In this document: positions 1 to 12,007 of the stretch, one piece after another
Layout: each line of letters begins with the position of its first letter
Numbering within the stretch: position 1 is the stretch's first letter
NCBI GenBank assembly: GCA_030704615.1
Contig: CM060733.1
Location: 41,604,001 to 41,664,000 of the forward strand
Reading direction: 5' to 3'
Length of the DNA stretch: 60,000 nucleotides
From: Takakia lepidozioides
Taxonomy: Eukaryota; Streptophyta; Takakiopsida; Takakiales; Takakiaceae
Translations under genes and position numbers: made by a program
The notes under the pieces: generated by a model
Told to the model about the DNA's origin: nothing
The model's input: only the letters and a program-made list of their open reading frames with translations
Databases searched by the model: none

Positions 1-1626
1 AGCGCATTCTTTTCCACAATCTACAAAGCAATGTATGCATGTCAGTTCCTTTGGGTTCTACCAACACTCACAACTTTTTCTCCAACCTCCATCTTTTCAG
101 GACGTACACAACTAGGCAAGCAAAAGACACCTGGTTTAATACGCCTGATACAAAAGACATCGCATCTTCTATTGAAATGTGTTCAGACGGACATGACCTG
201 CAACTGCAGATAGCTACCAAGCAGATTAGATATATGTGGAGCATAATTTCACTATGCTTTCACACTCTGCCTCACCCTCAGTGGCAGCCACATGTGACCG
301 AGGACAACATACAGTACACAACCTAGCAACAGTACACCAATACACATGGCAGTTTACAAACCTGGTTCTTGTTAGCCTCATTCTTGAAAGCCAACGTCCT
401 TAATGCCCCGGCTGCCGCCCTTTGTACCTTACTATCGGTGGATTCCAAGAGTTCCACCAATGGGGGGATGCCTCCTTCAGTCCTGTGAACAAACTAACAC
501 TTTGTGAATCTCAATAGTCAACAGAAGTATCTCACAAAAAGTGACTTTGGGACAGTGGAGGGGCAGAGCATTCTTCCTGACTGCCCAATCAGGGAACACA
601 AGGGTCTTACCTCACACGGGTCTTAATATGTGCATTCTCATGCGCGAGATTTGTTATAGCATCCGCAGCTCGACGGACAACACCATTTACAACACGGCCA
701 TTGGGGCTGCTACCTTCTCGCCTTAATAATGCAACAAGTGATGGAAGTGCCCCGGCGTCTGCAATCAGCCGTTGATGCTCCGGCTGTACCACAGAGGTGT
801 ACAATTTTGAGAACAATTCCCATCTTAACCCTCTAAGAAATAAGGTGCAATAGCAGGCTAAAGGTCAATACCAAACCTGTCATCTCTGCATAACACAGTA
901 TTAGCACAGCTAGAGAATAGTTGTGCCCCAATTTGCATTGCAATCAGTAGCTGACCTTAACTGCAAGGAGACCCAATGCAAATGCTGCATCTTTTTCAAC
1001 TTCGTGTTCACAAGCGATAGGACCTTCCTCCTCCTCTACCACCGGCGCATGGAGATGAGGAACTAGGGCATCCACAGCTCCTTCATCGACAATTGTGTCA
1101 ACATGCTCTTCTGCACATGCAATGTGACTTTTGTAAAGCAAGTGACCAAATGAGCAGGAGAAGGGCGCAACCACGAGTCAGAAAACACAAATGACAAGGT
1201 CTCACCAGAGTAAACAGGTCAGACTGATTTCCTTCTGGTCTGCCACAAGAACATGACATGCACAACAACCACAAGAAGGGGCCAAAAACATGAACAATCA
1301 CCATAAACTGAGAAGCAAAGGTAGGGATATATCAAGACAGGGACAGATACAGAGCAAATTAGATGTCTTTTACCATGCTTAGCGAGCTCTGCTAGAGCAT
1401 GAGCCGCCCGACGTGCTGCGGTGCGATCACTTTCCCTCCAAGAAAGACAAATCTTCAAGATCTCGACCTGGGCTCTGACATCCAATATAAGAGCATTGTT
1501 TGGCCCATCCACGGCCGTTAACCCTAAAGCAGTGTCTGCCAGCTTTCGTTTATGACCCTTTCTCTCACTGCCAGAGAGGGACTTTGTGTCCATGCGCTCG
1601 TTTCCCACTAAGGATCTTGTCTCCAT
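1..1626 (-). CDS. ARIA-like: ARIA-like armadillo-repeat protein, N-terminal part (5 exons, runs off left edge)
   Basis: Minus-strand exons lie at 1626-1374, 1110-956, 783-611, 482-362 and 20-1 (partial), each bounded by GT/AG. Their phases fit: 253, 155, 173 and 121 nt join without a frame break. The ATG at 1626 is chosen because the protein then begins METRS and soon reaches the basic ERKGHKRKL stretch, as in Arabidopsis ARIA (ARM repeat protein interacting with ABF2). Armadillo-type segments follow, with recognisable blocks ESDRTAARRAAHALAELAK, HEVEKDAAFALGLLAVK, VRRAADAITNLAHEN and GGIPPLVELLES...VQRAAAGALRTLAFKN. In Arabidopsis ARIA has N-terminal ARM repeats and a C-terminal BTB domain and acts in ABA signalling; the BTB part would lie left of the window. 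No stops or frameshifts are seen, so this is probably a working host gene. An upstream in-frame ATG (1668) adds residues that do not resemble the family. Confidence 0.9.
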
Positions 1627-3099
1627 AGAGTATTCCAGGGACAAATGTGAAAGAATGTGAAATTTCAATCCTACCGCAGACTAAAGGCAGGAGTCTGGAA
1701 AAAGCTTATCATCATAAGAAAAAAATGGTTAGGTAACAGGAAGGGCAATCAATAGATTCTATCTCCCCCTCGTTCAAAATGTGGTGAATGCATGTAGTAT
1801 TTCGAAACCGATGCAAAACAGAGTGACTAGAGCAAGAAAACCACAAGGCCCTCTCTAACATGGCCAAAATCAGAAACAGTGAAAGCCACAACAAACAACT
1901 GTAGCCTCCTCAAGGCTATTGGTCGGATGAAGTGTAGTTGGAAAGGAGACTGAGTCACGGACCTAAGAGCAAGGGAGTGGAGGATGTAATAGAAATAGAA
2001 AGACAAGAAATTGATATGCATCAAAGTAGAGGCTGCAGAGAATAACTTGAGATAATCACGCACACCAGAAGGTCGTATGGAGAGGGATACAGAGACATAC
2101 AGGCAGCACCGCAACTCCAAACGGGCAAGGGAGTAGAAATTGTGAGACTGAAAAGGAAGGAGGCAAGGGGTCGAACAGGAAAGGAGTGGGGAGAGGACCT
2201 AAACCACTAGACAGTATAAAGGCGTATTACCGGGAGACAAAAGTAAGTCCATCAGAAGAAAACAGAGAAGAAAGCTAGGAGAGTTGAGAGGCAAGGATAG
2301 ACAGGCGATGGAAAATAGGGCAGCGAGGAGGAGGTAGTATGATAATAGAGAGCTACACAAACAGTCTTTGGCTCGAAGCTTCGATCTCATCGGAGCACCT
2401 CCGGAGAATTTTTTTGATATATAAACAAAGGAAAAGGATGTAGAGATGTTCGGTATTCGCGTCCAGCAAAATACTTGCAACGGAAGCAGAGAAGCCCAAG
2501 TTTCCGAGAGGACACCTGCTCAATGGACATGTGCGAGAAATTCGATGGTGCCTAGAGCGTGCGGGGAAGACAAGTGACAGTGGGAGCGGGAGCGGGGAAG
2601 GAGAGGACGATGCTTTCCAGAAAGAGTCTTAAGCTCATAGGGAACAAAAAAGCAGATCAGGGGGGCAAAGACACCTAATCAAAACTTTCCAAGACAAATT
2701 TGAAGAGGAACAGAAGGACCCGGGCAAGATACTTGGTCTAGATGTCCCCAAAAAGTCTTGGCTCAATGGCACAAGGACAGAAACAACTTACAAGATTAAG
2801 GCCTTAAGGAAAAGTATCGCAGAAAAATTTCCATGAAATATTCAAGGGCAAGGCACTTTCTTCGTATCAAAGTCCGGAAATAGCTTACATCTATGGGACC
2901 AGGGTTAACTGACCTAATGCATACCCCCCTCTGAAAAAAAAAAAAAAATAGAGGAGCAACGGCAAGTGGAGCAGGCAGCTTGCTTGCTGCTAAAGTCCCG
3001 CAACAGCCTCCGGCTCAGCGGGGGCAGACAAGGTTAACATGGAACCTACAGAAAGGGCACCCGCATAAATGGGGAGAGGAAAGTGAGGCAAGCGATGAG
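1627..3099. other. 5' flank of the ARIA-like gene, no gene recognised
   Basis: The stretch is purine-rich on the plus strand and holds no open frame that I recognise. Part of it may be 5' UTR or a 5'-UTR intron of the ARIA-like gene; no splice pair could be fixed from sequence alone. Confidence 0.4.
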
Positions 3100-3345
3100 C
3101 TCGGCTGGGATGCGAGGGGAGGGAGACGGCCGTGCACTGCGCACCCCAGCTCCGTTCTCCGCTCGGTTTTCTTGCCCCCTCCTCCGCCCGCCATTTCCTC
3201 CGCCCACCCCGCGCTCGCTCGTCTCATCCGCGCGCCCGGTGACTCTTGGTATCCGCACGCTCGCACCGCGCGCTTGGCCGCGCAGTTGCCACTGACTTCT
3301 CGTCAACTCCTCCTCTTCTTCCGCTTCTTCTTTCAAACGTAAGTT
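3100..3345. promoter_or_regulatory. CpG-rich block, candidate promoter or first-exon region
   Basis: A local GC- and CpG-rich island stands out from AT-richer flanks. The plus strand is pyrimidine-rich and ends at a donor-like ACGTAAGT (about 3337-3344). It lies about 1.5 kb upstream of the ARIA-like start codon, so it could be that gene's transcription start region on the minus strand, or the 5' leader of an unseen plus-strand transcript. Neither is proven. Confidence 0.35.
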
Positions 3346-4259
3346 CCCAACAACGTCTGCATCCGTCAACGACTCTCACTCATAACTCATCTCCGCATTC
3401 AAAATTTAAACCGAGGGTTTCACTGTAGGCTACGCTACTGGTAGGCATGCGGGGTGCTGTAAGGATTTTACTTGGTGGATTGCGAGGGGAGGAAGGAGCC
3501 CATGGATGGGTCCACTGAGACGGGCAAACGTCCCACAACACCACCACAATACCTTGCCTCCCTCCACTCCTTGAGTCCTCCCCTCTGGGCTGCCTGCCTG
3601 CTTCACCGGCACGATGTCTCGGTGTCCGTCACCGTGGACGTGACGGCTCACGACGTCCGTCACCATAGATGACAACTTTTGAAACTGGCTCCTGTATGTG
3701 CAAACTTTTATCAACTTGCACTGCCCACTTGTTGCCAATCACATGTGCTAATAATTAGTGTTGGTTTAGCAGGATGTAAAACGTAGTTTTACTTTCTCCA
3801 AACAAACAAAATATATCTGAGATCATTTACAGCATATATTTCATTTAATAGAAAAACAAAGTGGGGGACGGAGCAGTGTTGTACGGGTATTGAATTTTTA
3901 ACATACCAGCCGCGTCCGGGGCTTGATTTGCTTAGAAATGTGAACACTGGTATGCAGGGTTTGGAATTGTGCAAGACCATACACATATCAACCCGGGTAG
4001 AAAGTTTATTTTTACCACAGAGATAGGCTCAACTCCATGTCATGACATCAAGGGTTTCCAATGCATACAGAGGCAACGTTATACATGCAAAGCATGAATA
4101 CAAAGATCACACAACAAAACTCAAACATCATAAAAGATCACAACACAATCAAATTGCTCATGAATCATCACATAGTCCCAAGAAATACACATTCTATTTT
4201 GAAAAAGATGACATTGAAGTGGCAGAAAAGTTAAGTAGCCTAGATCTGATTGTCACCAA
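3346..4259. other. intergenic, nothing recognised
   Basis: No gene-like frame, tRNA or clear repeat was found. The right end merges into the 3' side of the hAT relic. Confidence 0.4.
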
Positions 4260-6060
4260 GGCAACTATCTTAAATCTGATCTTCAAAGTACCGAGCTTCT
4301 TCCAAGTCTTCTTCATAGTCATATAGTGTTAATCATGATAAGACTACCCAAACTGGAAAGCCCAAGCCGACAATGCCGCAAGCTGTATGAACACTAGCAA
4401 CACTGAAAATTCGCTCCGTTCCATTGTGAGATCCTTGAATGGCAAGAATTTGTCGAGCAAGATATGACAAAGAAGAGAACCTATTGGCATTAACATGCCA
4501 CCAAACTAAAGGAGCGTCAGAGCGATCTGCTGGTAAAGTAAGGCGACGAAAAACTCGTGACAATTCAGTGACCAACAACCCCTTGCAAGATTCTTCATTG
4601 CATGTCGGAGCACCAAACAAGGCATTGGCAAGGATTGGTTGTGCGGGTGGGGCACTGTCTGTCACTGTAGGGTTCAGCTTTGCATGCACCTTAACCAAAA
4701 AAAGAATCAACACCATCCTATCATATTCTTGCACAAATATGGCACGAGCCCTCTCAACGCCAACATATTGGGTGATGCACTTCAGCCCCTTGAAGCGGAG
4801 ATCAAACATGAGGGCCAACATATTGTGGGCCTTACCTACATCAAATGTCACAGCAAATTCCAATGAAGGTGCCATCACCTTGATCTCAGAATCGAAATCA
4901 CCACACCTCAGTGGAGGATTAGCAGTTGCACCACGATTATACATAGTTCACAGCTCAATAGACATGCCAACTGTTGCAACCAAAGCATTAGATAGTAACC
5001 AATACCCATACGTTCACATTGTTTGACTACAGGTGTTAAGGTTTGGGCCACTGCATTGGCAATTGCCCAAGTCATCCCTAAGGGCACACAAGCCTTCAAA
5101 GTGAGGGACTGCTGACTGTAATAGACATTTATGGCAACTGCATACTGCAAAGTCTCTTGGAGAATGACCACTTTGAACGCGAAGCATGTTTTTACTCGCG
5201 TTTTCAGCTTGCAAGCAGGCAATCCAGCTTCAATACAAGCTTTCTTCCACTCCTGTCGTCCCTCGCCGGACTTCTTAGTCCAGGTAATGCAAAGATTGTA
5301 ATGTTGTAATGTTGTTTGTTGATTGAGGAGGTCATGACAACTGACAATATTTTGCAAAGCTTTCTCTAGTGTTGACAAATTGGCACCCTCATCCTTGACA
5401 CAACAAATTATGATCTTATTGGTCCATTGGAATTGTTGTAACAGAGGTTTTACTATCTCTGCTAATGCAACACCAGAGGTGTCTGGGGCTTCGAAGAGCC
5501 CAATTGTAAAGTACTTGGACACCCACGAATCATCCAAAAAATTGACCACAAATGCAAAGGTATTGTCAAAGCCGCACCCTTGACATCCAGAGATCAAATG
5601 TAATGTTGGTTGTTACACATGTGGCCCCAATCACGGGAAGGACATACCGATCCATGGTCTTCTTTAGAATAGCGGGGATCATTGACGAGCTGCGTTTTTG
5701 TAGTGAACACCACCTTTGGATCTCGACGCATCACAAACCTTCTCATCCAAGAAGTCTCCACCTTCTGAAAAGCCTCATACGTCCCCTTCACGATGTACAA
5801 TACCTCTCAAAGAATTTTTTTTATTGTATATCACATTTTTTGTACCGTTATTCAATGCCAGAAAAATTAGTAATGGGGGTTGACAAGTTTCCACTTCTTA
5901 CTCTTCTGCCTCACAGATTTGTTCTCGACACTCTTGGCATGCAACATGTACTTTCTAAAATCTTCCTTATGCTCGTTTACAAGATGTTTTTTCATGCCGG
6001 TGATACCATGATTAGGATTGTACCTCACTATTTGTCTTTCCTAGATCGTGTTGTGGTGTG
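4260..6060 (-). pseudogene. decayed hAT-superfamily transposase
   Basis: Read on the minus strand. A BED-like zinc-finger tail lies near 6020-5860 (RYNPNHGITGMKKHL followed by EH). Next comes a block near 5780-5600 ending RRDPKVVF, then the core near 5597-5040 (FVVNFLDDSW, TIGLFEAPDTSGVALAE, CCVKDEGANLSTLEKAL). The hAT C-terminal dimerisation region is at about 4530-4430: PLVWWHVNANRFSSLS, LARQILAIQGS, then ERIFSVA. An acidic tail (YDYEEDLEEARYFEDQI) ends near 4272. Several frameshifts and stops separate these blocks, so it is a fossil. hAT transposases cut and paste with 8-bp target duplications; I could not fix the terminal repeats. The order and wording of the blocks make the family assignment firm. 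Confidence 0.8.
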
Positions 6061-6379
6061 AGAGGCAGAAGATTCAGCTTGATGGGGGTGGCAAAGAGTG
6101 CATCAGCGCATTGTCTGCGACTCTTTTGTGTCGAAGGCCATGTTTGGGTCCCTCAATCGGAAGAATGCCTACACTGCTGAGTTGCGATGGTACGATAGCC
6201 ATAATTTGCAGTTCGTTTCCATACCTCAAGTTGCACCAGCCACTCTGCTCCAACTTCCTTCATTAAAATGGTGTCCACCCAAGACGGACCACCTTGCCTT
6301 TAATCAAGGGTCGTTGTCTCGTCTTCATTACCCTTGCTTGTGAAACCTACAGTCACAGCAGATCGGGCAGGATCAAGTA
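6061..6379. other. unassigned sequence between hAT relic and solo LTR
   Basis: Short open frames exist but none resembles a known family. It may be the 5' part of the hAT element or unrelated DNA. Confidence 0.3.
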
Positions 6380-6923
6380 CTGACGACGACATGGCCACCA
6401 AACGTTTGGCCCTACCACTGGGTCATAATCTTCCCGGAGTCTTTTCCTACACGCTTCGCACCGCTGGAGAGTCAAAGCTTCACCGTGAAGCTACTGATCG
6501 CCGTCTGCTCCGATGCAGCATTTCGCTTTGTCGCGATATTTCATCGTTGTATAGGTTGTTTCTTCCAATTGCCAAGCTCCTCGCCATGTGTTCCTACTGG
6601 ACTTGAAAAGCGGAGAACAGGGAGATTGCAATCTGGGACTTGAACAATCATCTTGTATTGTTCGAACAGGTACACTTTGTCGTTACTAGTACCGATTTGG
6701 CAGCCTAATCTGCTGTTGATGTAGCTTCATACGGTCATCTTGACGCCAGAGCTCCTCTCCATGGTTGTCGCAGACACTGTCTAAGTTCCTAAGTGCTTTA
6801 CCAAGGATTTCGAGATAACTAACAAACTATATCATGTTTTTGGCAGTACAATGTCGAAACTGCCTGTCATGAGATAAAAAAACGATCTGAAAAGAGAAAA
6901 TTATACCACTATATGCATCTACA
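6380..6923 (+). repeat. solo LTR, same family as the LTR at 16848-17552 but opposite strand
   Basis: The sequence aligns by eye over roughly 500 bp with the reverse complement of 16848-17400. Shared landmarks are GATATTTCATCGTTG, TTGTTTCTTCCAATTGCCAAG, TATTGTTCGAACA and the terminal CACTATATGCATC(A/T)ACA. The right end is taken at ACA 6923, matching the CAACA end of the other copy; the left end is approximate. No PBS follows here: LINE sequence starts at once, so this is a solo or truncated LTR inserted in the LINE relic. Confidence 0.65.
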
Positions 6924-7845
6924 GTGGGCCCAAATCTGTCAAAAGAAGAAAAGGGGTGGCCTTGGTGTGCTGGATCCGCAAGCTCAAATAACTGCTCTCT
7001 TGACAAAAAGTGGATCTCTAGAGTTTTTACCAACTTATCCAGCCCATGGAGTAGGTTGGTCAGATGTCATCTACTTAATGTCACTCCCAAATCTAGCCCC
7101 ATGTGGTCTCCCCCCCTGCGTTGGACAGTTCAAGGTGGAAGCTCCAATTCGAAACCAGGTATCGGTTCCAATGCTTGGCAATCCATTTGGACAGCCCGGT
7201 GCAAGTTAAAGTAAAGCCTACTTCTTTTGATGAAGTCATACGGCAGTATTTTTTGGTAACTTCAATCGTGACTCAGAGGCTTACGTTCATTGTGTGGAGA
7301 GGTGGGCGCATTGGGAATCTGCAGGTTTGTCCCATATGCTGCATTTATAGGACTCTCAAAAGCAGTCCATCATTGATCCAGCAATTGCCTCAATTGCTCT
7401 CTCCAACAGAAGAAGAGCCTCAGGGTGGGAGCTAGTCATTGGCAATTTGCCTCCCTTCTGGTCTGAACTCCTCGCCAGGAGACATCAATTTTCCCTTCCC
7501 GGATGGCTGGGGTTCTCTGATGGTGCAGATATTAAAGCTCTATTCGCCTCCTCTAAAGCTGGGAATCATTACGACGGTACCTGCTTCAAAATTTTGGCAA
7601 ATGGTCTTCTAACTAAACTTGAGGTGTACTAGTTGCCTGATACTTTTGAATGTTATGATATCCGGGTGGTCTGCCACAGCTCTGGTGATATTCAAGAGTA
7701 CAATTACTCCTTATATTGGTTTCTTTCTGCGCCTATTTCATTGCTCCAGTTCAATCCAAGAGAATGGTTCTGGATGAACAAGAACCATGACCATTTTTTC
7801 TCCTATTCCGTGAAACTTGGTTATTCTCTGCTCATACCAAAGTAG
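6924..7845 (+). pseudogene. LINE relic, post-RT region, first half
   Basis: The translation starts with a block typical of plant L1-like LINEs after the RT palm (KKKRGGLGVLDPQAQITALL) and ends with WFWMNKNHDHFFSYSVKLGYSLL, the usual W-x-W...F-S-V-K-x-x-Y segment before the zinc domain. Frames shift several times, so it is a fossil. It belongs with the zf-RVT part at 9508-10100, from which about 1.65 kb of other DNA separates it. Confidence 0.7.
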
Positions 7846-9507
7846 AGTTTTGATAAGAAAATGTAGATAATAACAAATGGAGCCACGTCGCTGGTCACCC
7901 TATTTCCTAGAAACATGTCCGGGCAGACGTAAGTGAGATGAACCTTAAATGGACAATTTACCTAGTGCTCATGGTTAGAATGAGTGGAGGAAAATGGACA
8001 AAATTTTCATGGATTAGCAAATGAAAAAGAAACGAGATGTAAGTGGTTTCATGAATATAATTGAAACTTGAAATTGATATGATTTTCCAAAGTTTGGACT
8101 GATAGACACCTATTTCTGACACATATGCCTCCCCCAAGAAGTGAACAACATTCATCCTATTATGGTTACTATGCCATCCAATTATAATTCTACGTTGTCT
8201 TGAAATAGACATAAAAATAGGCTAATTATGAAATTAACATTAACCTTAAATGGACATCATCTAACCCTAAATGACTATCCAGTATGCTAATGTGGCATGC
8301 CAACAAACCTCTATATGATGGTGCACGTCTCAATATCTGGGTTATAATATACTAAAGGAACACTAATATGGGCTACATAATGGACAATACAATATCCTAA
8401 TCCTAAAATAAAACTTCCTATTGAGATTAGCCTCGTGTCCTTGTCATCATGAACGGAATATTTTTCCCGCCATCTCTAGTGCTGGAGTAGGCGATGCATT
8501 CCCGCGATATCCTCAAGCTTCTTTGGAGAGACAGGTAGGATGCACAGCTATATCGCACATGATATAATTTGTAAAGGCTGAACTTGGAGAGGACTTGGAG
8601 TTGGAGTATGGCTGCAGGCAATGTGTGCAAGAGAAGTACAGAGCTTGCAATGCTAAATTCCGGTGATGAGGATTACTTGGTTCTTGGGGTGGGTGCGATC
8701 TTACTTCTCTACGTTGGGTGTGCTCCCTGTTGCGGGCCCGTTTGCTTGTGTGCATGCAACTTGAGGTACTGGAGCTCATGCAAAATTTCACTATCCGATG
8801 GATTTCCTTGTGCCCATTGAAAATCAGAAGCATCTGTATCTGATTCCTCACAATTGGAGTGTACTTCACCATCTTTTGTTCACTGTCTGTGTCACTCTCT
8901 AGAATTTGGTCTCCTCCTTTTACTGAATCAGGAAGGAGCCTCCACATTGGACTAAGTCTGAGATCTTCCTCCATTGTCCAGAGTCTTCACTAATCACAAG
9001 ACTAATCATAAGACTAATCAGACTTTTCACTAACAATCACAAGACTAATCAGACTCTTCAGTACTTAGATCACGAGACTCTTCACTAATCAGGAGACTAA
9101 TCAATCTCTTCACTAATCAGACTCTTTCAAGATACTCTTCACTAATCTGCTGAAAAATGAAACTGGTCATCTACATTGGCCATCTTAAATTATTGATCAA
9201 CTTGATATGGCATGGCAAAGTATCATCTCTACATCCAACAGTGAGCTTTGTTATATCTCATCATGACTAATTCAAAATATATCTTCTCCCTGCCTTAATT
9301 TAAACTTTGAATTTTATCGTAATAAATATGTTTAGTTAGTATAAGTAACATGGATGAATGTTGAATTTAACATTGGTTGTCTAATTATTCGACAGTTTCT
9401 TGTACGCGGCCTTGCAGGCCTGCTGTCCCATAAATGCAAAATATCTACCTCCTTTAAGTTTGTTTGAACCTAAAATGGTCATAGTGTCGAGTTAGTGTGG
9501 GCCCCAT
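7846..9507. other. AT-rich insertion splitting the LINE relic
   Basis: No family recognised. It is AT-rich with short repeated phrases (CTTAAATGGACA near 7945 and 8247) and the tandem array listed separately. A minus-strand open frame at 8974-8513 has no recognisable domain. Exact insertion borders could not be set. Confidence 0.35.
8980..9150. repeat. degenerate tandem repeat (CACTAATCA / AGACTAATCA)
   Basis: About ten imperfect copies of short words ACTAATCA, CAAGACTAATCA and GACTCTTCACTAATC follow each other. Unit length varies between roughly 10 and 30 bp, so it is an old, decayed minisatellite. Confidence 0.7.
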
Positions 9508-10100
9508 TTGCTTGTTATCATCTCAAGGTCAATGACTGCCACTTTTAGATACAAAAGTAGGTGTCCATTTAAGATTCATCTCTCTTATGGAGGAAACATA
9601 GACCTTAAAAAATATCTGCCTTCTTATGGACGGTTGCGAACAGAATTTTACCAGTATGGGCCGTTATATCTGATCCCCCTTCCCCCTGTGTCACATGTAA
9701 TATTAACTGCACTGAGGATATTGAACACTTTCTTGTACAATGTCCCTTCGCAGCTGTAGTGTGGACGCGAACTACTTATCTCTACGCTCTCTGGAACAGA
9801 GACTTATCATACTCTACTTTTGCTTTTCTCCTCAACTCTAAAAACAACAGCCAATTCTACACTTGCCCTGTTTGGGGATCTCTGAGAATTGTTATCCTCT
9901 GACACATTTGGAAAATGCGTTGCTTTGTTATTTTTCATAACTCTCTAGCTCATTCAGACTTATTGTCTGAAACAAGGAAATCGTGGTCTGTTCTTATGGC
10001 AGCTCAGGTGTGGCGAATCAAGGAAAGCCCAGTTCCTCAATTCCTTCGACAATTCATGGGGAAAAACTGGCATCTTCTGTATAATGATTTCAGATTCTCG
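9508..10100 (+). pseudogene. LINE relic, zf-RVT C-terminal domain, second half
   Basis: Frames through this region read a zf-RVT-like domain: RCPFKIHL, then the C-x2-C...H...C core (CVTCNINCTEDIEHFLVQCPFA) and VWTRTT, followed by a tail ending FRQFMGKNWHLLYNDF-like residues. This is the usual end of plant LINE ORF2. Frameshifts are present. It ends where the solo terminal repeat begins at 10101. Confidence 0.7.
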
Positions 10101-10397
10101 TGTCATGGTTTTAGTCTAACTAGAATTACCTACTTCTAGTTAATTATGACATTGTGGATATTTATATTTGTATTTTGTGTGGTGGGACTTCATTTGGTCT
10201 CATATGTCAAGTGAGGTGTCAAGCCTCACTTGGGACATGGGGATGGGTTTTCCCCTTATAAGGGTTGAGGAGAGCTCATCTTCTCCCATGAGCCTCTCTC
10301 ACCTAGCCTCCATAGCTCATAGCTTTATAGGATTCTGTACTTAGAATGTGTGGTGGACAGCGATGTATGTTGTGGCACGATGCTTGGGTGCACAACA
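10101..10397 (+). repeat. solo terminal repeat (A-B form) of the methyltransferase retroelement, copy-1 family
   Basis: It begins TGTCATGGTTTTAG and ends GGTGCACAACA, matching the outer ends of copy 1 (22752 and 53960). It contains the A repeat, with about 170 bp missing from the 3' part of A, followed by most of B (GGACAGCGATGTATGTTGTG). This A-B unit is what recombination between A1 and A2 of a split-repeat element would leave. No clear target duplication flanks it. Confidence 0.75.
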
Positions 10398-11083
10398 CCT
10401 AGGTTTTCTTTATTAAGAAGAAACAAAATCATAATTCAGGTTTTTTGTTTTTTCCCTTGGGTAGCTTAAAAAATGACTTTTATAATTTAGTTTTTTTTTC
10501 GGGAAAGCTTAAAAAATCATTAAGTGAAATATGGTAAGAAAATAATTAAAAATGGTGCGAGCAAAGACCATATAGCCTAACTGAAAATGACGACAATGAC
10601 ATGGCAATAATGATGAGCTGGCACTATGGCACCCTCTACACTAAATCCAATCTCCGACCTTCGGTCATCACTATATAAAAGTCGAAGGGGATGAAGACCC
10701 TGTATATCATATAAGAGAAACATGGAAAAATTTAAAACTTTTTACTCTATAAAATACCAAATTGTTCTATATTAATAATACCTTGGGCTGGGGAATCATC
10801 AGTGTTTTTATTTCTGGAGAAATTTCGCACATTTTTTACCTCACGAAAAAAATCGAATGTTCTATGGTAAAATCCCTATTTTCTCATGGATGAAATTGCC
10901 AAAATTCTCCAAAAAAAAATAAACTGAGGATGAATTCGCATAATATGGATGATATACATGGATAAAAGTACAAAGGATGATGATTCTGTCGAAATTTCAG
11001 TGGATTAACAGAAAATATGGCTATTTCCTGCAAAACTCAGTAGCCACTCCGTTATTTCCAAATTTGAAAAAAAAAAACACACC
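10398..11083. other. AT-rich intergenic DNA, nothing recognised
   Basis: No coding potential, RNA gene or repeat family could be supported. Confidence 0.4.
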
Positions 11084-11345
11084 AACAGTCAGTAGCTCAG
11101 TTGGTAAGTGCACTAAGTGCCACCCAGATGATTCTGGGGTCAAATCTTGCTACTGACGGGTGTGGTATGGTTCCTGGGCGGTGTCCCACTCATTTGCCTC
11201 CATGGCGCATAAATGAAAGAGGTTATTTTCTCCTCTCTGTTGAGCGGCTTTTACTTACCCATCCCTTAGCCATCCGAGGTGGAAACTCCAAGATAGAAGA
11301 GTTGGAAATCTCTAAGTACTCAGCCCGCTCAGAACAATCAGTCAT
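11084..11345 (+). repeat. tRNA-derived SINE, copy 1
   Basis: A pol III box A (TAGCTCAGTTGG, 11092) and a box-B-like GGGTCAAATCTTGC (about 11138) are spaced as in a tRNA. The tail is unrelated to tRNA. The head matches the copy at 59661-59888 (GGTAAGTGCAC, then GGTTC-type box B, GGTGTG, TTCCTGGG). It is not a working tRNA because no cloverleaf acceptor stem forms. Confidence 0.6.
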
Positions 11346-11764
11346 GTTCTACAACTAGTGTATCATGGGGGTGTGCTTCTTTCCTTCACCTTGTTTACCT
11401 TCATGTTGTGGAACTCAAGCTTAAGGTTAAGTCACTGCTTGCTTATGCAACCTTCTGGTTCATTTCTCCACCTCTATCTAAGCATTCCACGGCTTCACTC
11501 GATTTTCTCTACACATGTGTATATGGAATAAATATCTGCATTTATATCAGTGCCAAGAGTCAGGCTGAAGCCTGTAATATCCCTAAGTCTACAATACGAT
11601 GATAACACTACAACTTGCATGCATCAAGCTACACTCCATTGTCTCATCCTCCGTGTACTCTACGTGGCTGTCATCCAAAAGTCATCCAAGAAGTAATCCA
11701 TTCCATGTAGCTACTATGCATAATGTATCTGCAAGTTGTTCTAACCGCTTAACGTTCCCTCTGG
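11346..11764. other. intergenic, nothing recognised
   Basis: Only short frames without domain features. Confidence 0.35.
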
Positions 11765-12004
11765 TGATGACAGAACCCTATGACCTGTGTACGCTGTGAC
11801 GGCTGTGACATCTGTGATGTGTATCGCACTATGATGGACTGTGTCGGGCTGTGATGGTTGTGCCCTATGTCACACTGTTACTGGCTGTGATGGGCTGTGA
11901 CCTGTGTCAGGCTGTGTAAGCCTGTGACTGCTGCCCGTGTGAGCCTGTGACTGCCACACCCTAAGCCTGTGTTGGCTTGTGTCTGCCATCCTTAAGGCCT
12001 GTGC
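11765..12004 (+). repeat. GCTGTGATGG/GCCTGTGACTG minisatellite
   Basis: Imperfect tandem words of the type GGCTGTGA, CCTGTGTCAGGCTGTG and GCCTGTGACTG repeat for about 240 bp. The CACTA element is inserted at its right edge. Confidence 0.7.
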
Positions 12005-12007
12005 TGG

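Noticed and set aside
11084-11160. tRNA gene
   Set aside because: Box A and a box-B-like site are present but no acceptor stem or anticodon arm can be formed; a related copy at 59661 has an A-rich tail, so it is a SINE.
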